Assembly: GCA_900314725.1 (NCBI GenBank)
Contig: OMWJ01000017.1
Span: forward strand, 1 to 34,772
Length of the DNA: 34,772 nucleotides
Direction: 5' to 3'
From: an uncultured Bacteroidales bacterium
GTDB taxonomy: Bacteria > Bacteroidota > Bacteroidia > Bacteroidales > P3
Of the stretch, positions 7,797 through 16,378 are shown piece after piece (the stretch's first letter is position 1; each line of letters opens with the position of its first letter). The translations under genes and the position numbers were made by a program. Below the pieces are notes generated by a model. The model was not told the DNA's origin and made no database searches. It worked only from the letters and a program-made list of their open reading frames with translations.

Positions 7797-8783
7797 ATGG
7801 ATACAAGCGTTCAATATATGGGAAGGACTATAAAAAGTCCTATAATTGCAGGCAGTTGCGGTAAGACTGCTATCGTAGATAATGTAAAAAAATTAGAAGA
7901 TGCTGGCGTTGGTGCAGTTATTCTAAAGTCTCTTTTTGAGGAACAAGTAACTCAAGAGATAAGTAGCAATGTGTTATCTGCTCAAAATACTGGTGAATTC
8001 TTCGAAGCCTACAACTACATAGCAGAACATACAAAGCACAATCAGTTAAACAACTACTTGGAACTGATAAGAAAATCAAAAGAATGTGTTGATGTCCCTA
8101 TTATTGCAAGTATCAATTGTGTTTCTGCAAGTGAATGGTTGCAATTCGCTCAAAGCATTCAACAAGCAGGAGCAGACGGCATTGAATTAAATATGTTTAT
8201 TATGCCTTCTAATATCAACGTTTCAACAGAAGATGTTGATCAAGTTTATGAAAACACACTACAAATTCTAAAACGTGCTGTTCCTTCCTTGCCTATATCT
8301 CTAAAGATAAGTTCTTATTCTGCTTCCTTGGCTAAACTATGTCAAAAACTCTCTTGGATGGGAATTTCTGCTCTTTCTATATTCAACAGATTTATTGAAC
8401 ACGATATAGATATAGACACTCAAACAGTAAAACCTATAAATATTTTGAGTGATGAAAAAGAACTATACAATACAATTAGATGGACTGCTATCTTATCCAA
8501 ATTAATAAACTGTCCTTTGACTGCTGGAGGAGGTGTTCATAAACCAGAAGACCCTATAAAACTTATTCTTGCTGGAGCAAATACAGTACAAGTTGTATCT
8601 GCATTATATGAACAGGACTTTTCCTTTATTACTAAAGCTAATGAATTCCTAAAAAATTGGATGGAGAAAAATTCTTATAACCGTTTATCTGATTTTAAAG
8701 GTAGATTATCAATAGACAAGAATAGTACTGTTTCTGCATTTTACAGAGTGCAGTATATGAAATATTATGCAGGAATAGAATAA
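7797..8783 (+). CDS. Dihydroorotate dehydrogenase-like flavoprotein
   Basis: A 328-residue TIM-barrel protein related to class 1 dihydroorotate dehydrogenases. It starts MDTSVQYMGRTIKSPIIAGS, the usual beginning of the family, and continues with DAGVGAVILKSLFEEQ, VPIIASINC, GADGIELNMF, LPISLKIS, LTAGGGVHKPEDPIKLILAGA and VQVVSAL (FMN phosphate region). The segment that carries the catalytic Cys loop in true PyrD enzymes (NCPN-type) reads ELNMFIMPSN here, so pyrimidine synthesis by this protein is doubtful. It is best called DHOD-like with unknown substrate. It is the first gene after the consensus promoter; the longer frame back to 7746 is rejected for that reason. Confidence 0.82.
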   Translation: MDTSVQYMGRTIKSPIIAGSCGKTAIVDNVKKLEDAGVGAVILKSLFEEQVTQEISSNVLSAQNTGEFFEAYNYIAEHTKHNQLNNYLELIRKSKECVDVPIIASINCVSASEWLQFAQSIQQAGADGIELNMFIMPSNINVSTEDVDQVYENTLQILKRAVPSLPISLKISSYSASLAKLCQKLSWMGISALSIFNRFIEHDIDIDTQTVKPINILSDEKELYNTIRWTAILSKLINCPLTAGGGVHKPEDPIKLILAGANTVQVVSALYEQDFSFITKANEFLKNWMEKNSYNRLSDFKGRLSIDKNSTVSAFYRVQYMKYYAGIE

Positions 8784-8824
8784 TTCAAAAAAAATTATAG
8801 TAAAAACCAACAAACTTTATCATT

Positions 8825-9289
8825 ATGGAAGAACAAAACGTTACAAGTTTTTTTAGATTTGAGGATTTAAGAATTTATCACAAATCATTAGATTACTACA
8901 ACTGGCTAATGCAAAAGGTTCAATCAGCAGATGAATTCAACAGAAAAGTTATACTATTACCATTCTTAGATACTGCTGCTAAAATTTCTATGCAAATAGC
9001 TGATGGCTCATCTAATCCTAAATCAGAATTCATTGAATACTTAAAGTATGCCAAAGGCTTAGTAAGACAATGCGTTGTATTCACTACTATGGCTGCTAAT
9101 CATAATATTTTCAATGAAGAAGATGTTGAAAAATCAAGAGAAATGCTTATGGAAATGACAAAGATGTTAGGAGCAATGATTGTATCTTTTCAGCGTTCTA
9201 TAAATAATAGAAACTCTGATAACCCTCGTCAAAAGGATGACAGGGGTGTTGATGAGTTCCCTTCATCTGATTTGGAATTCAACTATTAA
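8825..9289 (+). CDS. Four-helix-bundle protein (23S rRNA intervening-sequence protein family)
   Basis: A 154-residue soluble helical protein. FRFEDLRIYHKSLDYYNWL at the N-terminus corresponds to the family's FEDLxVWQKA segment. AKISMQIADGSSNPKSEFIEYLKYAKG corresponds to the conserved N-I-A-E-G-S/EF.xFL region. The remaining two helices cover about 80-130, followed by a polar tail rich in Asn, Asp and Arg. The family includes proteins found in rRNA intervening sequences but is mostly chromosomal, as here, and its molecular role is unknown. It lies 41 bases after the DHOD-like gene and before holB, most likely in the same transcript. Confidence 0.75.
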   Translation: MEEQNVTSFFRFEDLRIYHKSLDYYNWLMQKVQSADEFNRKVILLPFLDTAAKISMQIADGSSNPKSEFIEYLKYAKGLVRQCVVFTTMAANHNIFNEEDVEKSREMLMEMTKMLGAMIVSFQRSINNRNSDNPRQKDDRGVDEFPSSDLEFNY

Positions 9290-9359
9290 TTATTTCTAAA
9301 AATACTCTATTATTGCTTGCCTTTTATGATTTAGTAGAAGCCTGCAATTATTATCAAAC

Positions 9360-10505
9360 ATGCAATTTTCTCAAATAAAAGGGCAAAATAATGTAATCAG
9401 GAAATTGATTTCTACAATTGATAGAAATCAATTTCCTCATGCTGTTTTAATTAATGGCAAAGATGGGTATGGTAATTTAGCTTTGGCTTTAGCCTTAGCT
9501 CAGTATTTGTCTTGTACAAACAAAAGTCAATCTAATGCTGACTCTTGTGGAGAATGTCCTTCGTGTAGGAAGTATCAGAAACTAATTCACCCGGATTTAC
9601 ATCTTATCTTTCCTACGAATACAACAAATAAAGTGAAAAAGGATAACAAATCTTCTCTTTTTTACTCAGAATTTAGAGAGTTTGTTTTCAACAATGGCGG
9701 CTATGGAGATTTAAACGACTGGCTCACTTTTTCTGGAGTAGAGGGCAAACAGGGTATCATCAATGTCGCAGATGCAAATGATATTGTATCACTATTGACT
9801 TTGAAAGCATATGAAGCCCAATATAAGATAATGGTTGTTTGGAATATTGATAAGATGAATACTCAAGCAAGCAACACTATACTGAAAATATTAGAAGAGC
9901 CTTATCCTAATACGGTTTTTATTTTTACTACTAAAAACAAAGAAAATATTTTACCAACAATTCTTTCAAGAGTTCAACAAATCAATATTGGACCTATTGA
10001 TAATGATATAATAGAACAAGAACTAAGAATTCTACACCCAGAATATTCAGAAGAAGAAATCAAAAAAGATGCTTTTTTAAGCGAAGGAAATATACTGAAC
10101 ATTCGACAAGCATATATAGATAAAGTCTCTGAATATTTTCAAATGTTTATAGAGTTGAATCGTCTGGCATTTTCATACAAAACAAAGGTGTCCGAGATTC
10201 TGACCTTTACTGAAACATTCAGCAAGATGTCAAAGGATATTCAAAAAGACTTTCTTGCTTATTGTTCAAAAACGATAGAAAAATGCTGGCAATACTCTAT
10301 TGGAATGCAGTTTCTACAGCATCCTTTGTATCTTGCAGAAGAAAAATTCAAGAAAAATTACCCAAAATTCATTACCAAAAACAATTTGGAAGGCATCTTT
10401 AACGTTTTAGAGAAGTCACAGAAAAATATAGATAGAAACGCCAACGTAAAAATCAATATGACGAATATGATAATAAAGTTAGGTGTTTTGTTTGAAAAAA
10501 GATAA
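9360..10505 (+). CDS. holB: DNA polymerase III subunit delta' (clamp loader)
   Basis: A clamp-loader AAA+-type subunit, 381 residues. Typical segments: QIKGQNNVIRKLISTIDRNQFPHAVL, a zinc-binding set (CTNKS...CGECPSCRKY, then HPDLHLIFP), the strand KIMVVWNIDKMNTQASNTILKILEEP, and the SRC-like motif written TILSRVQ. The P-loop region NGKDGYGNLALA lacks the usual GKT/S, which is normal for delta', a subunit that does not hydrolyse ATP. RicT follows 18 bases later. The order holB-ricT-gldH-PBP1A is, to my knowledge, recurrent in Bacteroidota. Confidence 0.85.
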   Translation: MQFSQIKGQNNVIRKLISTIDRNQFPHAVLINGKDGYGNLALALALAQYLSCTNKSQSNADSCGECPSCRKYQKLIHPDLHLIFPTNTTNKVKKDNKSSLFYSEFREFVFNNGGYGDLNDWLTFSGVEGKQGIINVADANDIVSLLTLKAYEAQYKIMVVWNIDKMNTQASNTILKILEEPYPNTVFIFTTKNKENILPTILSRVQQINIGPIDNDIIEQELRILHPEYSEEEIKKDAFLSEGNILNIRQAYIDKVSEYFQMFIELNRLAFSYKTKVSEILTFTETFSKMSKDIQKDFLAYCSKTIEKCWQYSIGMQFLQHPLYLAEEKFKKNYPKFITKNNLEGIFNVLEKSQKNIDRNANVKINMTNMIIKLGVLFEKR

Positions 10506-10523
10506 AAGCAGAATAAAATAAAT

Positions 10524-11768
10524 ATGGATAATACTGAAGAACAAACTCAACATACAAACGAAGAAATCAATACACCTGTAAATAAAGAATCTTCTTCTAT
10601 ACGTGCAAAACAAAGCATAATAGAAATAGAGCAAGATAGCAAGGGAGATACTTCTTTTTTCCTTGCAGAACAATTTGTTCACCCTTATTTTGATGAAGAC
10701 CCTTCTTTGGGTTTATTAAAAAAAGAATATAAAGAACCTTTAACTCTTTCTCATGGTTGTTCTGCCACACCTCAATCATACAAAACAGTAGAGAAACAAG
10801 AAAGAAACTCTTGCGAAAAACTTCACGTTACTAATTGGATGCGTAATGTTAAGCCTCCTTCAGCACAAGGCTATTTTGATTATGTAGAAGTTAGATTCAA
10901 AAATTCGCACAAAGATTTCTATAAAATACCTGACGGATTAGAAATAACGGAAGGTGATATTGTTGCTGTTGAAGGTACGCCTGGACATGATATCGGTATC
11001 GTTTCTCTTGCTGGAGAACTTTGCAGAATTCAAATGAAAAAGAAACGTGGTTTCAATATTGAAAATGTAAAAAAACTATATCGTAGAGCTAAGACTGCAG
11101 ACATTGAAAAATGGTTAGAGGTTATAAAGAAAGAGGAAAAAACTTTATTTGAAACAAGAAAACTTGCTTTGGATGAAAATCTTGATATGAAAATTAATGA
11201 TGTAGAGTATCAAGGTGATGGAACAAAAGCAATATTCTACTATACTGCAGACGACAGAGTAGATTTTAGACAACTTATTAAAGATCTTGCTGAAACTTTC
11301 CATATAAGAATAGAAATGAAGCAAATTGGAGCAAGACAAGAAGCTTCACGTTTAGGAGGTATTGGCACTTGCGGAAGAGAATTGTGTTGTTCTACTTGGT
11401 TAAACAATTTCACTTCTGTAGGTACCGCCGTTGCAAAAGTACAACAACTATTTCCTAATCCTCAAAAACTTGCTGGACAATGTGGAAAATTAAAATGTTG
11501 CCTAAATTATGAATATGATGTTTATCAAGATGCTTTAAAAGACTTTCCAGAAACAGGTATTGAGCTTGAGACTATCAAGGGAAAAGGTATTTATCATAAA
11601 CTTGATGTCTTGAAAAGAATATTTTGGTATTCCTATGAAAACTCTTCAGAACTTATTCCTATATCAGCTTATGATGTAAAGAAGATTATGGCAATGAATA
11701 AAAAGAACAAAAAGCCAGAAGATTTAGAGTCTTTTCAAGCTGAATTAACAAAAACAGAAAATCAATGA
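10524..11768 (+). CDS. ricT: PSP1-domain protein, RicT-like
   Basis: A 414-residue protein with the PSP1 C-terminal domain. After a polar N-terminus (about 1-110), the domain runs from FDYVEVRFKNSHKDFY through GDIVAVEGTPGHDIGIVSL. The Cys-rich centre follows: GTCGRELCCSTWL and QCGKLKCCLNYEYDVY. These cysteines match those that hold an Fe-S cluster in the Bacillus RicT (YaaT) complex, which affects RNA maturation by RNase Y. In Bacteroidota the role is not established. It has a low-complexity, Lys-rich C-terminus. Its TGA overlaps the gldH start (ATGA), which suggests coupled translation. Confidence 0.82.
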   Translation: MDNTEEQTQHTNEEINTPVNKESSSIRAKQSIIEIEQDSKGDTSFFLAEQFVHPYFDEDPSLGLLKKEYKEPLTLSHGCSATPQSYKTVEKQERNSCEKLHVTNWMRNVKPPSAQGYFDYVEVRFKNSHKDFYKIPDGLEITEGDIVAVEGTPGHDIGIVSLAGELCRIQMKKKRGFNIENVKKLYRRAKTADIEKWLEVIKKEEKTLFETRKLALDENLDMKINDVEYQGDGTKAIFYYTADDRVDFRQLIKDLAETFHIRIEMKQIGARQEASRLGGIGTCGRELCCSTWLNNFTSVGTAVAKVQQLFPNPQKLAGQCGKLKCCLNYEYDVYQDALKDFPETGIELETIKGKGIYHKLDVLKRIFWYSYENSSELIPISAYDVKKIMAMNKKNKKPEDLESFQAELTKTENQ

Positions 11769-12247
11769 ATAAACTTGTAATATATATTATTATAATGGTA
11801 TCTGCTTTGTTTGTTGCGTGTGATTCAAATGTTATCTTTGATGATAATCAAAAGGTAGATAACGGTATTTGGAATATGCAACAAAAGAAAACTTTTACAG
11901 TGAATATAAAAACAATAGACAGAACATCACTCTATCGGTTTGCAATAAACATTTCAAATACTAAAGATTACAAATATAACAACATATATTTTTTCCTTAC
12001 CACTATATACCCTGATGCAAGCATTAGTGTAGACACAATAGAGTGCGAGCTTACACACCCTGACGGAACTTGGAAGGGAAAAGAATTTGGAGGAGTTATA
12101 GATAATAGGTTTTGGTTTGCTCATAACGTTGAGTTTAAACAAAACGGAACCTATACTTTTAGACTACAACAAGCAACTACTGATACCAATCTTGTCGGAG
12201 TAAAAAACATCGGCTTACATATAGAGAAAATGCCTAACCAAAAATAA
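11765..12247 (+). CDS. gldH: Gliding motility/T9SS lipoprotein GldH
   Basis: A 160-residue lipoprotein. The hydrophobic N-terminus ends in the lipobox LFVAC, with the acylated Cys at residue 19, and the mature part is beta-rich. TLTHPDGTWKGKEFGG-like spacing is seen as ELTHPDGTWKGKEFGGVI, followed by FAHNVEFKQNGTYTFRLQQA, which is the signature GldH region. In Flavobacterium GldH is needed for gliding and for secretion by T9SS. It overlaps ricT by four bases and lies just upstream of a class A PBP. Its presence agrees with the three T9SS cargo proteins in the window. Confidence 0.85.
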   Translation: MNKLVIYIIIMVSALFVACDSNVIFDDNQKVDNGIWNMQQKKTFTVNIKTIDRTSLYRFAINISNTKDYKYNNIYFFLTTIYPDASISVDTIECELTHPDGTWKGKEFGGVIDNRFWFAHNVEFKQNGTYTFRLQQATTDTNLVGVKNIGLHIEKMPNQK

Positions 12248-12275
12248 GTTAATACTTTTCTTAAATTTTGATACC

Positions 12276-14570
12276 ATGCAAAACAGAGGAAGCCAAAAAG
12301 AAAATATAAAACAGGGCAATAATAACGATGCAAGAAAATATATTAAACGTATGTGGATTACCTATGGAGTATTCCTGCTATCTGTTACATTGTTTTTCAT
12401 TTTCCTCTCATTAGGTTTCTTAGGGTTTATGCCGTCATTTGAGCAATTAGAAAATCCTAATAGCAATCTCGCATCCGAAGTTTTTTCTGATGAAGGAGAA
12501 GTGTTGGGATATATTGGCATAGAAAACAGAACAAATATAGATTATAAAGAACTTTCACCTGCACTAATCAATGCTTTAAAAGCAACTGAAGACGCGCGTT
12601 TTGAAGATCATTGTGGTATAGATACACGGAGCCTTTTTAGAGTTTTATTTAAAACTATTATAGGAAGACAAAACAAAGGTGGAGGCAGTACCATAACTCA
12701 ACAACTTGCTAAAAACCTTTTCCCAAGAGAAAAGACTTCTAAACTTGGAACAGCATATTTTAAGTTAAAAGAATGGGTTGTTGCTGTTAAACTTGAAAGA
12801 CGTTATTCTAAACAGGAGATAATATCAATGTATCTCAATCTTGTTGATTATGGCTCTAACTCTTTTGGCATTAAAACTGCTGCTAACACTTTTTTTTCCA
12901 AACTTCCTAAAGAATTAAAAACAGAAGAAGCAGCAGTATTAGTGGGACTATTAAAAGCTCCTACAACTTACAATCCCATCCGTCATAACGATAAATCAAA
13001 AGAAAGAAGAAATATTGTTCTCTCTCAAATGCATAAATATGAATATATTTCAGATCAAGAATATGAAACTCTCATAAATTCAGAACTTACTACACACTTT
13101 AATCCGGCTACTCACGACAGAGGCGTTGCAACTTACTTTAGAGAAAAAGTCAGACAATTCATGGATGAATGGTGTAAAACTCATTATAAAAATAACGGAG
13201 AAAACTACGACGTTTATAGAGACGGCCTAAAAATATATACTACCATAAACTATAATATGCAAAAGAATGCAGAGGAGGCTGTAAATACTCATTTCAAAGA
13301 ACTACAAGCAGCCTTCTTTAATCAATGCAAAGGAAGAAAAGGAGCTCCATTCACAGGTATATCTCAATCTAATATAAATAAGTATTATGACCAATCTATG
13401 AAAACATCTGAGCGATATATTCAGATGGTAAAAGAAGGAGCAAGCGAGAAAGAAATAAAGAAAGTATTTAATACTCCTATTGAAATGGAGATATTTACTT
13501 GGAATGGAGAAAGAGACACTATTATGTCTCCTATGGATTCTATAAAATACTATAAATACTTTCTTAATACAGGCATGGTCTCTATAGAACCTCAAACTGG
13601 ACATATAAAGGTATATGTTGGAGGTATAAACTACAAATACTTCAAATTTGATAATGCTCAGTTAGGAAGAAGACAGATTGGTTCAACTTTTAAACCTTTT
13701 GTGTATGCTTGTGCTATGAAAGATAGCGAGATTACACCTTGCTTCCAAATAGAAAATTCACCTGTAACTTTCCCTGAATATGACAACTGGACTCCTAAAA
13801 ATTCAAATCATGCAAGAGAAGGACAAATGGTTAATCTTAAATGGGCCTTAGCAAATTCTGTCAATTACATTTCAGCAGCACTAATGAAAGACTATACATC
13901 TCCAAGCAGTGTAATTAATCTTGTACGACAAATGGGAATAAAAAATCCTATACAACCTGTTCCTTCTATATGTTTAGGAACTCCTGACTTGACTGTTATG
14001 GAAATGGCTGGTGCTATGGCTACTTTTGTTAATCAGGGAGTACACAAAGAACCTATATTCATAACAAAGATAACAAATAATAAAGGTATAGTTTTAGAAA
14101 CATTTACTTCTAAGAGTAACATCGCTTTAGATGAGAAAACATCTTATCTTGTTGTAAATCTTATGAAAGGTGTTGTAGATGGAGGAACCGGATCAAGATT
14201 AAGATATAAGTTTGGAATAAAAAGTACTATTGCTGGGAAAACAGGAACAACAGACAATAATTCAGATGGTTGGTTTATCGGTCTTAATCCAAAACTTGCG
14301 ACTGCTGTATGGGTCGGTGGAGAATATCGTAGTATTCACTTCTCTTCTATGACTTGGGGACAAGGAGCAGCAATGGCTCTCCCTGTTTATGGTTATTTTA
14401 TGGCTAAGTGTGAAAAGGATTCACATCTTGGATTCTATCAAGGAGGTTTTGCAAAACCTTCAGACTTAGAATATGATGATGACTGTAATGCTTCTGGCAA
14501 TGACCCTGTTGGAGGAGGATCAGATACCGTCGCTGTTAGTACAGCTGGAGAATATAATAAAGAATGGTAA
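12276..14570 (+). CDS. Class A penicillin-binding protein (transglycosylase/transpeptidase)
   Basis: A bifunctional peptidoglycan synthase of the PBP1A type, 764 residues. It has a short basic cytoplasmic N-terminus and a TM helix at about 29-51. The GT51 domain has catalytic Glu at 105 in TEDARFEDH and GGGSTITQQLAKNLF at 135-149. The transpeptidase domain has Ser470 and Lys473 in GSTFKPFVY, SVN at 528-530 and KTGTT starting at 655. It ends in a Gly/Asp-rich tail. It is the last gene of the operon, 28 bases after gldH, and faces the convergent metallo-hydrolase gene with no evident terminator between them. Confidence 0.93.
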   Translation: MQNRGSQKENIKQGNNNDARKYIKRMWITYGVFLLSVTLFFIFLSLGFLGFMPSFEQLENPNSNLASEVFSDEGEVLGYIGIENRTNIDYKELSPALINALKATEDARFEDHCGIDTRSLFRVLFKTIIGRQNKGGGSTITQQLAKNLFPREKTSKLGTAYFKLKEWVVAVKLERRYSKQEIISMYLNLVDYGSNSFGIKTAANTFFSKLPKELKTEEAAVLVGLLKAPTTYNPIRHNDKSKERRNIVLSQMHKYEYISDQEYETLINSELTTHFNPATHDRGVATYFREKVRQFMDEWCKTHYKNNGENYDVYRDGLKIYTTINYNMQKNAEEAVNTHFKELQAAFFNQCKGRKGAPFTGISQSNINKYYDQSMKTSERYIQMVKEGASEKEIKKVFNTPIEMEIFTWNGERDTIMSPMDSIKYYKYFLNTGMVSIEPQTGHIKVYVGGINYKYFKFDNAQLGRRQIGSTFKPFVYACAMKDSEITPCFQIENSPVTFPEYDNWTPKNSNHAREGQMVNLKWALANSVNYISAALMKDYTSPSSVINLVRQMGIKNPIQPVPSICLGTPDLTVMEMAGAMATFVNQGVHKEPIFITKITNNKGIVLETFTSKSNIALDEKTSYLVVNLMKGVVDGGTGSRLRYKFGIKSTIAGKTGTTDNNSDGWFIGLNPKLATAVWVGGEYRSIHFSSMTWGQGAAMALPVYGYFMAKCEKDSHLGFYQGGFAKPSDLEYDDDCNASGNDPVGGGSDTVAVSTAGEYNKEW

Positions 14571-14607
14571 CTTTCGCTAAGATTTTGATATTGATTAATA
14601 GGTCTTC

Positions 14608-15390
14608 TTATACTTCTATCTGCAAACCATCGTAAGCAAGATGAATGTTTTGTGGTAGTTGTTTTTCTACTTTTTCATAAGTACCTACTTCATGACTAAG
14701 ATGTGTTAAATAAGCTTCCTGCGGTTGAACTCTCTCTATTAAAGATATAGCTTCATCAATAGTAAAGTGAGAAAAATGTTCTTGTCGCCTAAGTGCATTT
14801 ACTACAAGTGTCTTTACCCCATAAAGTTTCTTTTCCTGTAACGCATCTATTGTCTTTGCATCTGTTACATAGGCTAAAGAACCTATTCTAAAAGCAAGCG
14901 TTGGTAGTTTCGCATGCATAACCTCAATAGGAATAATATCTAATTCTTTTATATTAAAATGTTTTGTGGTATAAGGATCTATCTCGTGCAAATTAAAATT
15001 AGGAACTCCTGGATATTGGGCATTCTCAAAAACATAATAATACATCTTTCTCATACCATTGAGGGCTTGTTTATTTCCGTAAATATCCATGGCCCTTTGT
15101 TGTAGATAATTAAAAGCTCTTATATCATCCAATCCTGCTGTATGATCTCTATGTTCATGAGTTATGAGTATAGCATCTAAATATTCTACACCTTCCCTTA
15201 ACATTTGATAACGAAAATCTGGACCAGAATCTATACAAATTCTCGTTCCTTTATCTGATTCTATCAAAGCGGAAGTACGAAGTCTTTTATCCCTACTGTC
15301 TTTAGACGAACAAACTTCACAATGGCACCCAATAATAGGTACGCCAAGTGAAGTCCCTGTTCCTAAAAAAGTAAGTTTTAAAGAGCCCAT
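14608..15390 (-). CDS. MBL-fold metallo-hydrolase, PhnP-like
   Basis: A 260-residue metallo-beta-lactamase-fold hydrolase. It begins MGSLKLTFLGTGTSLGVPIIGCHC; an ATG seven codons upstream (15411) lies deeper inside fabH and is less likely. Metal ligands are seen as THEHRDHTAG, a later VMHAK, YVTDAK and the C-terminal LTHLSHE. The GCHCEVCSS segment is typical of the PhnP-like branch, whose members act as phosphodiesterases on cyclic ribose phosphates or nucleotides. The substrate here is not known. It overlaps fabH by 13 bases and is the last gene of the lipid operon. Confidence 0.85.
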   Translation of the reverse strand: MGSLKLTFLGTGTSLGVPIIGCHCEVCSSKDSRDKRLRTSALIESDKGTRICIDSGPDFRYQMLREGVEYLDAILITHEHRDHTAGLDDIRAFNYLQQRAMDIYGNKQALNGMRKMYYYVFENAQYPGVPNFNLHEIDPYTTKHFNIKELDIIPIEVMHAKLPTLAFRIGSLAYVTDAKTIDALQEKKLYGVKTLVVNALRRQEHFSHFTIDEAISLIERVQPQEAYLTHLSHEVGTYEKVEKQLPQNIHLAYDGLQIEV

Positions 15391-16367
15391 TTTACCAATA
15401 CTGCTCCCCACGTAAATCCAGCTCCAAAAGAAGTTAGGATTAAATTGTCTCCTTTCTTGAATTTATTTTGGTTTTCATATATAAGCATAGGTATCGTTGC
15501 TGAAGTAGTATTACCCATCCTTTCTATGTTTACAAGCACTTGTTCCGGTTTTAGTTCCAATCTATCACCTGTTGCTTTTATTATTCGCAAGTTTGCTTGA
15601 TGTGGTAACAAGAAATCAATATCAGATTTTTGCATATTGTTTCTTTTCAGCAACTCTTCTGTAACCTCAGCCATCTTTACAACAGCCCACTTAAAAACAG
15701 CTTGTCCTTCTTGATAAATAAAATGCTGGCGATTCATAACAGTCTCTACTGTCGCAGGATAGCAAGAACCTCCTGCTACTTGATGCAAGTGTTTAACTCC
15801 CACTCCATCAGAGTAAAGTACTTCATCTATTACTCCTACGCCTTCCTCTTCACTTGCTTCTAAAAGAATAGCTGCTGCTGCATCCCCAAAAATTGGACAA
15901 GTTGCTCTATCTTGATAATCCACAATAGAAGTCATTTTTTCTGCTCCTATTACTATGGCTTTCTTTATCATACCTGCTTCAATATATTTCGCAGCAGTTG
16001 TTATTCCATAAACAAAGCCTGAGCAACCAGCATGCAAGTCAAAACCAAAACCTTTTCTTATGTTACATTTGTCTGCAATAATATTAGCTGTTGCAGGGAA
16101 CTGCATATCTGGTGTTACTGTACAACAAACAATAAGTTCTATTTCATCAGGAGAAAGATTCTTCTTCTTTAAGATATTATCCACAACAATCTTACCCATA
16201 TCCGAAGGTCCTTTGTGGTCTTTCAAAATATGACGCGTTTTAATACCAATACGGGTCATTATCCACTCATCAGAAGTATCAACCATTTTGGATAGCATTT
16301 CATTATCTATCACATCTTCTGGTACGTATCCTTCTACTGCAGTTATTATGGCTCTTGTTTTTGACAT
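15378..16367 (-). CDS. fabH: Beta-ketoacyl-ACP synthase III
   Basis: The enzyme that starts fatty acid synthesis by joining acetyl-CoA (or a branched acyl-CoA) with malonyl-ACP. At 329 residues it is full length. The catalytic triad is visible: Cys115 in LHAGCSGFVYG, His256 in LLPHQANLRI and Asn286 in ERMGNTTSATIP. The end FGAGFTWGAVLVKW is typical. It follows plsX by 11 bases and overlaps the metallo-hydrolase. The order DUF177-rpmF-plsX-fabH is widely conserved and links ribosome and lipid synthesis. Confidence 0.95.
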   Translation of the reverse strand: MSKTRAIITAVEGYVPEDVIDNEMLSKMVDTSDEWIMTRIGIKTRHILKDHKGPSDMGKIVVDNILKKKNLSPDEIELIVCCTVTPDMQFPATANIIADKCNIRKGFGFDLHAGCSGFVYGITTAAKYIEAGMIKKAIVIGAEKMTSIVDYQDRATCPIFGDAAAAILLEASEEEGVGVIDEVLYSDGVGVKHLHQVAGGSCYPATVETVMNRQHFIYQEGQAVFKWAVVKMAEVTEELLKRNNMQKSDIDFLLPHQANLRIIKATGDRLELKPEQVLVNIERMGNTTSATIPMLIYENQNKFKKGDNLILTSFGAGFTWGAVLVKWAL

Positions 16368-16378
16368 TTTCTTATCGA

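Noticed and set aside
8825-9289. Four-helix-bundle gene as a sign of a nearby rRNA operon.
   Set aside because: No 16S, 23S or 5S sequence is present in the window; the family is commonly chromosomal.
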